NCBI GenBank assembly: GCA_037447605.1
Contig: CM074805.1
Span: 4,304,936-4,368,935 of the forward strand
DNA from: Zygnema circumcarinatum
Taxonomy: Eukaryota > Streptophyta > Zygnematophyceae > Zygnematales > Zygnemataceae
Length of the DNA: 64,000 nucleotides
Direction of reading: 5' to 3'
In this document: positions 1 to 12,524 of the stretch, piece after piece
Layout of the letters: every line of letters begins with the position of its first letter
How positions within the stretch are numbered: the stretch's first letter is position 1
Notes under the pieces: model-generated
The model's database searches: none
What the model saw: only the letters and a program-made list of their open reading frames with translations
Told to the model about the DNA's origin: nothing
Position numbers and translations under genes: made by a program

Positions 1-2876
1 AAGCATGAGATGCCAAGAAGGCATGACGTGTGATCTGTGAAAAGATTCTCTGAGTGCAGAGTTTCCAGAGGAAAATGTGCAATGTACACACCTGTGGCGA
101 TAGTACTCCATTCGAATAGTGTCAATAAGGTTCTGGGCCAAACGCCGTGCATCCTCCAAACCTTTGGGATTTGAGCATGTGATCCAAAGGTGTAAAGGCT
201 CCGATAACTCTGTTCGCCCACATGGTGCAAAGAGATAGCTTTACGACTTTACATGACCTATACCAAATTCTCAAGCAGTTCAAATTCCTCATTTGAATCT
301 GAATTGCAATGGAGTCTCCTAGTGCTGCTTCACACATGTCACCAACTCTTTCACTCAATTGTCAGAGTGTTTCGAAGAGAATTTAAAATTCAACCGACCC
401 AGCTCGTAGACTGGGCAAGGACATATAATAAGCCTTTGAAGAACACACCAGAGCCTCGACCTTCAAGGTTGCCTGAACCCCGTCCCCTGAGAATTACGTT
501 TGCACCCGTCTCCCTGGCAATGTGATCGATGTACTGGGCCTGATCCCATGAATAGCCCCTGAATGTGTCAATGAATCACACAAGAAAACGATGGACACAT
601 GCAAAACTCCCGAAAAAGAAATCACAAGAACGTAATAACATGTCAGAAACCTCACTATCCTGCACAGATAGACTTACATTTGGGCCACGGATTCTTCCAA
701 GCAGATTGAAAGCTGGCTCTGCCATTTCCAGATTAGGGTAGACAGCACAGGACAGATCTGCCTGCAAAATTTCCATAAGACCACACTATGTCAAAGATAG
801 TAGAACAATCGTCAAGGCCTTCACAGGCCTCCCTCCGTTAACTGCGCATAAGCCTTTAAGGTCATTCATCACATATTAAAAATAATGGAGGGAACACTGG
901 AAGCATTACCCTAGGGATTCTAATGCCCTTAAGTCACTGTGGATAACATGCAAGACATTTAGAGGCATGGTGAGTAATATGCGAACAAGCAAGTCAACAG
1001 CTACAAAGTAAAATGGCCAGCACATATGCATTCCGTCAACTTGCACAAATGCTTCAGATATTACACTATGAAGAAATCTTAAATCGTATGACGAACCTGG
1101 CAAACCTGAACGTGTTCTTGAACAAAGGAAACTGGCGTCTTTGAGAATGCACCTAAATGATAAATGCCAGGATTGAATGTCGAGACAAGAATGGGGATGC
1201 TCCATACACTGTGAAGCTCATCTACTTCAATGACACTGGTCCAAAAACGATTTGTGCAACTAGAAATGCTATCAAAAGCACCAGTTCTATTTACCCAGCT
1301 CACACTGGAGGATAAGGACATTGACTCCCGCAAATTCATTACGCCTCCCCCTCATGCCTCCACTTCAGCAGCTCGCAACATATGAAATTTTGAGAGCTGG
1401 ATACTGAGCAGAAGATGGACTTACTGGAGTGACAGCCTTGTTACCCCCTCTCAACATCTCCTCAATGATCACAACAGCTGCTTCCACAGCTCTCGTTTTT
1501 TCCCCCTGATCTTTAATCTGTCCACAATGTCAGAAAAGGACAAGTCGCGATATAGATCGCTTCTATCTTTAAGATGAGATGGAACGGGCCAAGAAACATA
1601 CCCTGTGCACAATTCAAGTAGCAATCACAACGGCATGCTAATGCTTTCTAACAGCTAAAGGCGCTGTAACCTACATTAATACCAGAGGAAACGTGCAGGT
1701 AGAGTGGTTTCTCTCCACCCGGTTTCTCGGGTTCGTTCGGCGGTCGATACCTCCCTCTACCAAGACCAACAGCAATACGGTTGGCCCTTATTGCCAAGCA
1801 ATTTACTTCAATCGAGCTATATTTGAAGGAAGAATCTACTACACAGTTAAATCATAGCCGGCCTTCCATTCAGCTCTAGCGGGAGATACCTTGTGATGAC
1901 AACCGCGCCAGTCTCATGTTGAATCTGCCATATAAAATCAAACCCGACTAAAGAACCGCATGAGTTACCGTGCTAAAGACAATCAAATGGCATTGACAAC
2001 AAGGAGAATTTAGACATCGCACCTCTTCTTGGGTGCCTCGTTTTGTCAGTTTGTACCTAATCCCTGGCTCCGCATCATTTATCACAATTTCCTTAAATAC
2101 CGGGTCTTCTGGAGGAGGCGTCTGTACTGGCGGAGTGGCCTTCGGAATTAGACCCTTACTTGCCAGCTCCTGCACAATCCACAGACTCGACAGCGAAAAG
2201 GAACTCAAAATCATAGAGGGATGCAAAGCCTGGACTCAAAACGTTTCAAAACATTACCAGACTTTAGTCAGACTACTCCAGTCAGTTCTGATGGCCCAGC
2301 TAGCCTTGACTACTTCAGACAGTCTCGATTAATCCATCTAGATTGATTGATTGATTGCTTCAGTCAGACCTGTTTATTCCGGACAGTCCTGATTACTGCA
2401 GTCGTTCCAATTTACTCCAGTCAGTCCTGATTACTCCCTGCTAAGCCAGTCCCAGCTTTCCAGGCCCATCGTGCAGAGTCGTCTAAGGAATACCTGATTG
2501 AGCTTCTGCACCATGGCTGCCGCGTTTTGCTGAACGGCGGCCATCATAGTGTTCATCTGACCGATGCCCATAGTTGGCGGAAACCCCATGCCCGGCATCA
2601 GGCCCGCCATGGGAAACATCCCAGGCAGACGAGCCCCGCCGGTCATGGCCGCAAATGGAAGAAGATTAGAGTTGACAGACAGGGCAGGAGACGATGCTGC
2701 AGCTCCCTCTGCAGGCTGGTCCCACTTCCTCTTCTTTCTGCAACCCCCCACTCGTTCCTTTGTAAGCTCCATCCACAAAGAAGTGACCTTCCCTGCCCTT
2801 CTTCAGCCCAAATCGCAACCCTTCTTTACCTCTCTCGAGCGGGAGGCCCGTCCGATGGCGGCGAAGGGTCGGACAT
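1..2876 (-). CDS. RIK: RIK-like KH-domain RNA-binding protein (3' end beyond window)
   Basis: Nine coding exons read leftward and join in frame: 2876-2830, 2737-2494, 2169-2023, 1924-1890, 1756-1675, 1517-1425, 761-678, 539-449, 209-92; the gene then runs off the left edge. About 313 residues are visible. The start is the ATG at 2876, followed by a 15-codon first exon and a basic RKKRKWDQP motif typical of RIK (RS2-interacting KH protein). A first KH region carries EIVINDAEPGIRYKLTKRGT and ETGAVVITRGRYRPPN. The second carries RIRGPN, AQYIDHIARETGANVILRGR and the helix SNPKGLEDARRLAQNLIDTI. Both match plant RIK and the metazoan relative KHDC4. The family is nuclear and linked to splicing and, in angiosperms, to the AS1/RS2 repressor; that role here is inference. 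A Met/Pro/Gly-rich low-complexity stretch precedes the first KH domain. The exons between 1425 and 761 could hide one more small exon. Confidence 0.88.
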
Positions 2877-3022
2877 GGCTGCGAGGTACTGTAGTAGAAA
2901 GGAAGCCCCTGCGCTACCTTCAGGGCTTCAGGGCGCTTGCCCTAAAAATTGACCTTCGGCAGAAGTCAGAGAGGGCCATGTGAGCCTTCACCGTATTGAA
3001 GCTACCCCTTTTAAACAAAGAG

Positions 3023-3076
3023 CCAATGACGGCTTGCCAGGTAAGCAATTGTGATGACATGGCATGTGGTGATTGG
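3023..3076. promoter_or_regulatory. Degenerate palindromic CCAAT-N9-CCACG-type module upstream of RIK
   Basis: CCAAT at 3023-3027 is followed after exactly 9 nt by CCAGG (3037-3041). The inverted partner CATGG (3058-3062)-N9-ATTGG (3072-3076) follows. Each half differs by one base from the ERSE pattern seen intact elsewhere in the window. It sits 147-200 bp upstream of the RIK ATG. This is probably a decayed copy; function is unproven. Confidence 0.4.
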
Positions 3077-4838
3077 TACCACCTCACCCTCATGTGTATA
3101 GGCAAGTGCTAGTTTCAGTTTTACTCTGTGCTTGTGCCCACGGTCGAATTCCAAGCTGCCATGTTAGAGAAGGAACTGGCATTAGTCTCACGGCGCCATG
3201 CTTACTGCTATTCCTGATATTATTATTTTTTTCTGGAATTGGCTAGTGGGTTTGAACAAAAAGAACGGCTCTGGGGCTGGGTTCGTGTGCTAGCAGAAAA
3301 CCAGGACGGTTGCGTGTTGCTTTGACCCCGCCAACCTGGTGTCAAAAATAGGAAATTGGGAGTTGGAAGGACCTCAAAATTAAGAATAAAATTGCATTCA
3401 TGACAGCAGCAAGCATGAAATGAACATGTCGTTGACTGCAAAGTTTGCAGTCGGTCCTTCGGCTAACAGACTTTCCGCTGAGGTAAATTAGGGTACTAAT
3501 GATTCAGTGATTTTGGCTTCAATGTAGTCACATTGATCTGACTCAACTGGGTCGCATGGAGGCCTATGCTGTAACGTCATCGACAAGGGCGATAATATGC
3601 TGCCCAGAAACGGGTTTTGCGACATATTCTAACTTCACATGAAGCAGTAACTACGTCGTATTCAAACGAGGTCCCCTGTTAGGTCACAGTCCATCTGAAA
3701 CCTTCACCGCAAACTGACTGGATACGCACTCTTTCCGCAGGATGTAGTCCGTGCATGATCTCACAAACTCCGACTTTCCACAAATCTCCAATCACAAATC
3801 TCTTGAGAATTTTCTCAAGGAAAGAAGCCACAAAAGGGTCCTTCATATTTTCGATTCTTTTTGCTAAAGCACTCTTTTTTTTGCTTGAGCTTCAGTCCTA
3901 TCTGTCGAGAAGCTCAAGTAAGCACGCGCCAATTCAGGGAATAATGCGACCAAAAAAGGGTAACAGGAAGGATAGCCCTGCGATGGAAAAACCACTCCTG
4001 AGAGACTTCTACAGAATACACAGGCCTTTTGCATTACACTAAAACCACAAGAAGCTTTAAAAGTATCCACATGGCCGCCGCAAAACATAATCACTGGCTC
4101 GCTCGCTTGCTCATCGTAAATAGAAGAACCCTGGATGTAGCTACACCTGAACATGGGGCCCACAAGGAGGGAGAACAAGAGACCAGTCAGAACTGGCACC
4201 CACCACCTACCTACGTTACATAATGTAAGACCGCAGCTTTTCACTCCCTCTCAAAATAGCCTAACCAGGACAAAGGAAGTTAACGTCTTCCCTCACTCCT
4301 TCCAATTTTCCCCCTCCCTCTCGCCCTCCCTCCCTTCCCTCAGACGACGCGCCAGCATTACATGAACCAGCTCACAGGTTCTTCCAACTAGTTATCCGGA
4401 TTTTTCATCACTGCAGAAATATTACCAGCAGTGCAGAAAAAGGCCATTTCATTACACCACTAAGACCTCCCTCCTCCATTTTAAGATAGCTCATATTCAA
4501 AGAACATCACAGTAGCGCCTGCAGACGAGCGACCGCCTCATGACGGACCTCAGTTCATACTCGACCTACAACGGAGCGCCTACCTCCCCTAATCTCCCCT
4601 TCCCACCTAGTCCCTATCCCTCCCTCCTTCCTCACAGTGCCTCTTCTCCTCAAGAACCGACTGGCAAGGTCATAAGGAACTTTCCTTATTCACTCCTAGA
4701 CAAGCGGCCAGCAATAGAGTCCAGGAGGCTGAATACTTCACAGCCACCTGCATGACAGGTACTAGATTGGGAAAGTAAGTGCCCAGTGAAAATGGTTGTG
4801 AGCCACCCTGAACCTTACCTAGAGCGTCAGGCAACAGC
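3077..4838. other. Intergenic region between RIK and Psb27
   Basis: No supported gene. It should hold the RIK promoter on the right of that gene and the 3' untranslated region of Psb27 at the far end. A 126-codon minus-strand reading frame at 3864-4244 has no recognisable motif and is in the expected 3' flank of Psb27, so it is not called. Confidence 0.5.
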
Positions 4839-5405
4839 CTATCGCCCCCTTTTCAACGCCCGTTCCGCATCTGAAACCTCCTCCAAAATTCGGTCCGCGC
4901 GCTTCTTCGGAATAGGGTATCCGGATCCGAAGCTGATGTAGTGGCCGGAAATGGCGTTCACGACCGAGTACATGTTGCTGAAGGAAGGCTTCCCTGCAAC
5001 TGACTTCTCGCGGCGGTACTTCGCCACCCAGTCATTAGAGAGGGAGCGCAGAGCAGTGACAGACTCGTCCTTGCGAGGGTCCGTCTTATCCAAACTTAAG
5101 GTTGCGCGCACCTGGTCGATCACAGTCTGAGTGTCAAGAGTGTAGGTTTCCGCAAAGTCAGCACGGGCAGGAAGAGCAGAAAGGGAGGAGGACGCGATGG
5201 CTAGAGCAGCGAGAGCAGCAGTCCTCCTGGTGAGGACGATGGCCGCAGGGAGAGAGGCATCTGAAGACTCAGTGGAGGCGGAGGCTCTCGCTGAGAGAGA
5301 AGTAGATTTGGAGCATGGCGAAGAGCAGGACTTGGCCGGAACGGACTTGAGAGAAGCGACGGCCGAGCAGGAGGTGAGGGAGCTCACGAGCGCGAGGGAC
5401 GCCAT
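4839..5405 (-). CDS. PSB27: Photosystem II assembly/repair protein Psb27, chloroplast lumenal
   Basis: A single uninterrupted 188-residue reading frame. Psb27 binds CP43 on the lumenal side of photosystem II during assembly and repair of the complex and keeps the oxygen-evolving site accessible. Residues 1 to about 50 are a Ser/Ala-rich plastid transit peptide. Residues 58-82 form a thylakoid-lumen signal with a twin arginine at 60-61, a hydrophobic Ala/Leu stretch and an ALPARA cleavage site before DFAET. The mature part holds the family signatures KTDPRKDESVTALRSLSNDW, WVAKYRREK, SFSNMYSVVNAISGHYISFG and the terminal RILEEVSDAERALKRGR. The ATG at 5405 was chosen because the family start is MASL-like and the sequence upstream in frame is purine/pyrimidine-rich leader. 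The twin arginine suggests Tat export, an inference. Intronless, unlike nearly every other gene here. Confidence 0.93.
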   Translation of the reverse strand: MASLALVSSLTSCSAVASLKSVPAKSCSSPCSKSTSLSARASASTESSDASLPAAIVLTRRTAALAALAIASSSLSALPARADFAETYTLDTQTVIDQVRATLSLDKTDPRKDESVTALRSLSNDWVAKYRREKSVAGKPSFSNMYSVVNAISGHYISFGSGYPIPKKRADRILEEVSDAERALKRGR

Positions 5406-6724
5406 TGTGAGAGGAAGTGAGAGAGGGAGAGAGAGAGAGGGGAGAGGGAGGGTTAGAGCAGCGCTGAGACTACCACGTGGCTTCGAAAGAACCCCTCGCT
5501 TGCCTTCTGAAGAGAGGGTGGGGCCGAGAGAGACGAAAACTAGGGCTGCCGTGGAGGCATTCACGGTTCCATGCAATGTATCCAGTTTCACATGTTCAAA
5601 TCATAGAACTGGCTATGTTGTGTAGACGTGGCAGCCGAACACAACGCCACGCTGCAAAATACGCCTGACCAGTAACGAATCATCGTTAACGGACCGCATG
5701 GAGAGGCGGGGAGAGTCTGACTTATGGGCCGTGTTTGCTGTTGTCCAGTTTGAGCCGACAGTCCCGTGATGCACGACGCTGTTTCATGTGACAATGTCTG
5801 TGCAGATAGGCTTGCCGCGCCGGCCAATGGCATTCGCCTACTGCGGATGAGCCCCCCTGGAATCCCAATATGCTGCCACGTGGCATGTGGTCACTGTCTG
5901 TCTGAGGAGCGGCTAGTCTCCATGTCAGTCTCAACGTCTAATGAATCTCCAAACGGCGACATGGAACCCAAGGGCGAAGCAACAGGGTGCAGATGGCACA
6001 TTCATCTCTTTGCCAGACGCGTTACATTGAGAGGTCAATGACATATTCTCAGCTTTTTCATCACATTGAAAAGTCACGTTCGCCTGATGGTTCTGCACTA
6101 TGTATGGCATCAAGTATACCCCATAACGAGCACCCACCCCTTTCCTCGCCCCTTTTGCAATATATGCGAAGGATGCAATGCCGACACGGGTGGAGGGCAT
6201 TCATGTATACGCCATGGAAACACAGAATAATCTAGCTAACACGAGCTCAAGGCCCAGTACAATGCTGCAAGCGCTTGCCAGAAGACATGCTCTTATTCAG
6301 TTCAGGTAAAGACGGTCCAAAATTGCAAAGCCACATACCGCCTCTTAACTTACGGAACTTACCATCTGACAGAACGCTCGAGCCTAACGGCGAGCAAACT
6401 ATGACAACGGACGAAATTGTCATCCAACGACCTACGACTCTTTTAGACCCTGGGACTGCTTTGAATGGCCGCATTATGGCATGAGCGCCTTACAGCTTAC
6501 ACCTTATCATGGGCATAAGCATGGGCATGGGCTTTATTGACATGGCGCGAAAATGAGCATCGCCATAACTACCTCACAAAGGTATGCATCTACACGACTA
6601 TACAGACCCAGATCTTTGTCTAAAAGACGCAAAGAGCGTAAGCAATATTGACAACACTACGGAAGAAAACTAGTTGAAACCTTTGCTTAGCAATGGGTTC
6701 CCTGTTCTCCGCAGCCCTTTTCAC
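5406..6724. other. Intergenic: Psb27 promoter and NDB 3' flank
   Basis: No gene supported. Upstream of Psb27 there is a GAGAGG-rich leader (about 5405-5450), a CCAAT box near 5823 and a G-box (CCACGTGG) near 5877 with a further CCAAT 6 nt away, a light-promoter-like combination. The 3' part is presumed NDB trailer sequence. Confidence 0.4.
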
Positions 6725-9555
6725 TCACATTCTGCTGGAGTCTCGTCCAAAGATGGCTTTCTTGGTCCAGTCGAAAACCACGAGGAACCGAGTACGCCAA
6801 CTCACTTGCTTGCTGCCCCGTGGCCAGACACTTTCATGTTTCAGTTTTATGAAAAATCCGGGTGCTTTAAGTATATACAGAATGCTACATAGAGAGTGGC
6901 GAGAGTAGAGTGGATCGGGGCAGTCACGAAGCAGATTTCAACGGTCTGACTTTGAGATTCTATTGGTCAAAACATTAGCTTAGCTCAAATGTGTGAATTC
7001 TTCTGCATTTCATCAAGCGGGTGGGTTGAACTAAAGACTAAAAGCAGGAAGTTTGAAGCTCACCTCGCGTATACCGAGTACCATAGCCACATTGAAGATT
7101 GACCCAAATTGACCCAATCACCCGGTAGCTCGACTCCTGCCTCTCCACTGCCTAAAGGAGCGAACTGTCCGAGATGTCGATACCTGAGAAAACCAACAGC
7201 TACCAACATACTGTGAGTTCGGAAACGAACCCCGACATTCGCTCACCAATTTGCAGCGGCAAGTCTCAAGTAAAAAAAAGCTGTGGCTATCTCTCCCATC
7301 TCATACTTAAAGGGCTTAAATCGATGTCTCCCTGTCCCCCTAACACGCAAGGGGCCTTCAGACGGAGCGTCATCATCCTGCAACTTGTTGAAACATTTTG
7401 CCAAATAGTCCCCTTGCTGCGCTGCAACCTGAGCACTCCCAGCCCAACACACCCACATTCTGCCAATTCATATTTCTGCAGCATAAGAAAAAGAAGCACT
7501 GATGCTTTTCGCTGATCAGAATCGTTCTCCAATTCGAAATCAGCAAAACTTCGGCGGTTGCTCACCTTGCATGTGATATTTGTCAATGCAAAGATTCCAG
7601 AAGCCTTTTCACTCTACTTCTGTTTTTTGAACGAGGAGCAGAATATGGGAACGGTTCGATTCTGAGCGAGTTTTAAACTCCTCAGAGAAACGGCGACGTC
7701 AAAATTAGCTTACCTGGGCGGTGGCAGGAAGTGACTTCATTTGAGAATCAACCTTTCCTAGTGCCCTTTCAAACTCTCGAATGCTGATTTTTTGAGTTTT
7801 TTTGGCTAAACCACGAGCTTCCGGCGCTGCCTCGGGATGTGCGTCCTGCAGAGGAGAAAGTGAAGAAAGTGAAGGAGAAGTGAGAGGAGAGAGAAGACGA
7901 GAAAACAAAAGGAGATGACGAACGGGCAGAAGAGAAAGGGGGAAAAGCGAGACGAGTGAGGAACAGACAATGAAGTTGCAATATCAGCATTGCCTCATCT
8001 GCCTCTGTGTGCTGCTGCAACAATGAGGTTGATGATTTCACACTGTCAACATGAACCGGAATGTAGAAGAGAATCGATGTGCACCCTCAGCAAGTCCCGG
8101 AATGTCTGACGTTTAAGAAAGATCGACATCTGCGGATATCGCTCCTTCACTTTTTGCAGCACGTCTGTCAGCTCTTTGACAGTTAGCATGCCATCCTTAT
8201 CTGTATCTGCCATCTCGAAGAGCAGTGAGATATCGTCCTGCCAGGACGAAAAACAGACCCCGGCACTTTGAAACAATTCAGCAACATTCAAGAAATTGTA
8301 GTAAACAAGTGCACACGAGCAATTTAAAGAGAAAAGTGCTGCTGTTTTTCCTCACTCTCACACGCCTAAGATGGAAACAAGAGTTACAGAATCCCTTTCT
8401 CACAACCCGACCTCCTTCCCTCTCCTCCCTCCATTCCTCTCCCTTCCTTACATTCATCTTGCGCTGCTCTATAGTTGCGCAATCGCCCATCGCCCACACA
8501 TCGTAGCAGCCCTTCACTCGCAGCCACTCATCAGTTGCAAGGGCGCGCCTGTCCCCCTGAGGGAACACGTCCCAGCCAAATTCTGCTTCTCGTCAGACTT
8601 CATCCCATCCTTCCCAGCCTTCTCCCACCCACCCCTTCCCTCCCTCCCCTCCCCGCCCCTCCCTCCCTCCCGCCCCTCCCGGCCCCTCCCTCCCTCCCCT
8701 ACCTCCCCCTCCCTCCCACCCTCCCCTTCCCTCCCTCCCTTCCCCGCCCCTCCCTCCCTCCCGCCCCTCCCCGCCCCTCCCTCTCTCCCCTACCTCCCTC
8801 CCTCCCTCCCTCCCGCCCCTCCCTCCCTCCCGCCCCTCCCCGGCCCTCCCTCCCTCCGCCCCTCCCCGCCCCTCCCTCCCTCCCCTACCTCCCCTCCCTC
8901 CCTCCCTCCCTCCCTCCCCCACCCCTCTCCCTCCTTCCCCCCCCTCCTTCTCTCCCTCGCTCCCTCCCTCGTTCCCTCTCCCTTTAAAGCAAGGAAGTCT
9001 CAACAGTGCAGAGGAGCTCCAACGGCGGAGCAAGGTCCGGTTTCCACCTGCCCAACTTTGCACATGAGGGAAGTGATGACCGGCCTCGTGCCGATGCCCG
9101 TTGACCACACGATCATGCCATAGTCGCAACGCTGCTTTTGGCCCGTCCACTTGTCCCGGAACCCAATGTCATGTTCCCCAACATCAATAACTCGGGCCCC
9201 TGTCTTCACATAAATGCCATCACGCTGAAACTTTTTTGTTGCGAAGTCGCTGATTCGCTGGTCAAACCTGCAAACGCCTTTGGACTTTTCTTATCAAGGT
9301 TTTGTCATGCTTTTTTTAGATAACGACTTGCACTTGCAGGTTTAGCGAGATCCTGGCCTTGACGGCAATGTTTCTGATGACCCTCATCCATGTTGAGGAA
9401 ACAGGCCGATGACATTGTCATGACAATCTTTGACTTACATCTAACGTTTCAAACTTTTAGAACGGCGTATTTGTTAAGGGAAAGAGAGCACATCGAGTAA
9501 AGGAAAGAGCTAATGTTTCAGAAGGGAATGGACAAGGTCCCCTACGACAACTCTC

Positions 9556-9616
<61 letters not shown>

Positions 9617-11887
9617 CCCCCCCCCCACTCTCTCTCTCACTCCGCGTGTGTACACATTCGTGAACGAGTGAACGATGGAACGATGGTCTCTCATCGTGAT
9701 GAGAGACCAGGCTCACATGAGACAAAACCCAGGCTAAACTCACATGTTGAGGATGTGATCGCCAGACTGAATGAGAGTGATGTGTGCCAAATCGGCCAGT
9801 CCCGGATACAGCTTCGAAAGGTCATCCTTTACAAGATCGTGCAGCTCTGCGGCATACTCGACTCCTGTGGGACCTCCTCCCACCACTACAAAGTGAAGCA
9901 ACCTGCAGTTCCTCCCACAGAACAGCAACAACCCGTCTGCTTGAAATGGAGGATAGGACGAGTTTATACATAGGATTTTTTTGTATGCAACCTGAAGGCA
10001 ATAGTGTGACCAATGGAAAGGACCTACCTCTTTTTCTCTTCTTCACTTAACCCAGGCAAAGCTGCCGCCTCAAACAAGTCGACCACATGTTCGCGTATCT
10101 TTTCGGCATCTTCGATTTCCTGCAAGTCCAGCCTTAGATATCAGCCCATTCAATATGTTCTTCCAGGTCTAACTTGAGAAAAGAGAAGAACATAGGTAAA
10201 ATTGCTTGAATCACCTTCAGAAAATGACAGTACTCTGAAACTCCTGGTGTATTGAAGGTGTTGACGTTCGCCCCTACAGCAATCACTAAATAGTCGTAGT
10301 CGACGGAAAATTCTTTTTGGCCTACTTTTTCTATCGGAGTCACGTCCCGACACCGTACAGTCTTCTTGAACGGATCCATGTCAATACACTCCGCCTCCAA
10401 AAACTGGGCTGCCTTATGGTTCTGCAAACCTCCGGAAGATGATCCTTACCAATCTTAGAAAAATAGAAACTATATGCTAGCACTGAGCTTTTACAAAAAC
10501 TGAACGATAACTTGTATTTGGCAAGGGCATTAACTTTACAATTTCCTCAAACAACAAGCGTATAGATCATCACATGCAAAACGCAACCCTGAACAAGTTA
10601 GACTGCTCAATCCACATGCACGTGTTCGTTATGCTTCGTTTGAATCGTTCAAAAACTTTTTGACACCTACTGCATAAAGCTATGGGTGTTTCAAGAATGA
10701 AGGAAAGATATTTAATAACTTGGTCATTGCAGGAACCACGATTGGACTCTCCTTGCACATTTCCAAGGTAAAGGGTTCATTCATTGTTTGGCGACTGGGC
10801 AAGCAAATATCGGCAAAGCTTGGGATGTGGCAGAATTGCGTATTTTAGTATTTGTGCTGATGCAGATGGGTCGAAACACGACCATTGTGACCAAACCCTG
10901 ATTTGCAAACCAAACCTGTCTCTTGACCCAAACACTGCTAATTCTTTCTGAAGAGTTGACTTGCCCTAAGGCTTGAACGGAGACTCTCACCCGAACAATA
11001 ATCCGACGAATGGGCTCCGCAACACTCCGAGCCTCTACCGACCCAGAAGTGACACCTGGCAAGAGAGGAGTAAACAGAAAATAGTTGCGGGGGGAGATGA
11101 CAACAACATCGTATATACTCGTGTCGAGGTTCTTCAAAAAGCTCATCCCTCCCCAACCAGTGCCCAAAACCACAATTCTTTTCTTTTTTTTCTCGCTAAC
11201 TTCACTTGTCTCCTGATTATTTGAAATTTCGCCTGCTGCCTCCTCTCCTGAAGAGCTGCTAGGTGGTGCAGGGCCTCCTCCGGAATCAGACGAAGCTAGC
11301 CCGAGTGTTCCAATGCAACCACTGCAAAGGCCATGCAAAGTTCAATTTTTAGGAGACTCTCCCTCACACTCCCTCACACCCGTCATCCCCTTCTCTCTCT
11401 CTCCCTCCCTCCGTCTCTCCTCCCGCTCCCACTTTTCCCTGCCTCCCCGCCTCATCGTCCCTCTGCAATCCCGCGCATTCGCTCTGTATGCCTAGCTATA
11501 AGCACAGAAAGTCTGCGCTGAGCTTCATAAAGGTTTAACTTTTTACACAGAAGTGTGCATGTGAAGAACAGGGTGCTAAAGCTAAGCCAAGCTGAGCCTC
11601 AGCTTCAAAAAAATGGCGGACTTTACTTAGACGACCAAAGGACTAAAATACCTTGCAGCCAAACCAAACAGAAGAGGGCTGAAATTTTGCAGCTTTCTTG
11701 TGGATCCATCATCGTTCTTTCCTGAAAACTGCGCCGCCTGCTGAGTGACAGCGCTCTCACTTTCTACCCCTGTCCGCGGAGTACCACGTGGTAGCTCCCC
11801 CTGATTTGCCTTTCTCGGCTGCTTGCTGCTTCCAAAAATAGAAGACGAGCTTCGCAGGCGGCTGAAGGCTGCCCTGAGTCGCTGCAT
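6725..11887 (-). CDS. NDB: External alternative NAD(P)H:ubiquinone oxidoreductase, NDB type with EF-hand
   Basis: Twelve exons join in frame to 654 residues: 11887-11652, 11321-10991, 10421-10215, 10119-10028, 9902-9744, 9267-9048, 8556-8452, 8237-8085, 7845-7714, 7428-7307, 7183-7064, 6812-6725. Type II NAD(P)H dehydrogenases pass electrons from cytosolic NAD(P)H to ubiquinone without pumping protons, on the outer face of the inner mitochondrial membrane. Seen: Arg/Ser-rich N-terminus with an amphipathic presequence ([14 protein letters not shown]), FAD-binding GTGWGG (about 132-137), NAD-binding [18 protein letters not shown] (about 293), [19 protein letters not shown], and the C-terminal membrane anchor ending [10 protein letters not shown] canonical calcium EF-hand loop ([12 protein letters not shown], 461-472) marks the NDB subfamily and implies calcium control. 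Introns carry a CCCTCC-rich tract and a CT microsatellite. Shares its upstream region with CCD1, which is transcribed divergently. Confidence 0.93.
8630..8990. repeat. CCCTCC-rich low-complexity tract in an NDB intron
   Basis: About 360 bp of irregular CCCTCC/CGCCCCTCC units between NDB exons 6 and 7. It creates long spurious Pro/Ser/Leu frames on the plus strand and Gly/Arg/Glu frames on the minus strand. Confidence 0.9.
9557..9626. repeat. CT microsatellite followed by a C-run, NDB intron
   Basis: Roughly 28 CT units (9557-9614) running into 13 cytosines (9614-9626), between NDB exons 5 and 6. Confidence 0.95.
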
Positions 11888-12422
11888 TGTTGCAGGATCC
11901 TTCAGAAATTGGAGAAGAGACCACTCTCACATCACTCTAGGGCGAGAGAAGCATCTGCATCCCATGAATGATCACGAATATTATAATGAGATGTGTTCTT
12001 GCTTATCCAAAAAGCGATCAGAGACTAACCCTAAAGCAGGGGACGTACTGGAATATACAATCAGCTCCCAGGCTGCATAAGGCAATTCAAAAAGTAGCAT
12101 GAGACAGCTCTATAACATATAGTGGCCTCGCCATATCCATACCTTCTTCTCATTCTGCAGCTCCAATAGGGACGCCCTCTGACGCCATGGAAGGAGAAGG
12201 GGAGCTTCAGGAAGCCATGACCTCCTGTGACAGGGAGGGAAGGGTTTTTTTTTTTTCCCCCCTTTCCAGCCTGACCAGATGGCCCCTTCAAGAAATATAG
12301 TTGGCACGGTTTGGGCAGCCGGGCAGCCTAAAAATCTCGTTCCGGGCAGCCCAAAAATTAGCTTCGTTAACAGCCAAGACTGCCACGTCATCTATTCTTC
12401 CGAGAAGTCCGGCTTCTTGTTG

Positions 12423-12524
12423 CCACGTGGTACCAATAGAAGCTCGTAAAACTCTTCCAAACTCCCCGTGGATGGTCACGTGGCGCCACCTTGTGTCTCG
12501 CGGGGACGCAGCAGGTCCACGTGG
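12423..12524. promoter_or_regulatory. G-box cluster in the NDB/CCD1 divergent intergenic region
   Basis: Three CACGTG cores within 102 bp: CCACGTGG at 12423-12430, CACGTG at 12477-12482 and CCACGTGG at 12517-12524, the first followed directly by a CCAAT. G-boxes are bZIP/bHLH sites in plants. The cluster lies about 0.55-0.65 kb upstream of NDB and 0.95 kb upstream of CCD1, so either gene could use it. The rest of 11888-13160 holds no supported gene. Confidence 0.45.

Noticed and set aside
3864-4244. 126-codon minus-strand frame with a hydrophobic N-terminus
   Set aside because: Lies in the 3' flank of Psb27 without motif, homologue or splice evidence.
7908-8041. Possible extra NDB exon after the EF-hand exon
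   Set aside because: An acceptor is present near 8043, but the phase-0 frame hits a stop. Joining 8085 directly to 7845 keeps frame and matches the family.
8371-9150. Long Pro/Ser-rich (+) and Gly/Arg/Glu-rich (-) frames
   Set aside because: Produced by the CCCTCC tract lying inside an NDB intron.
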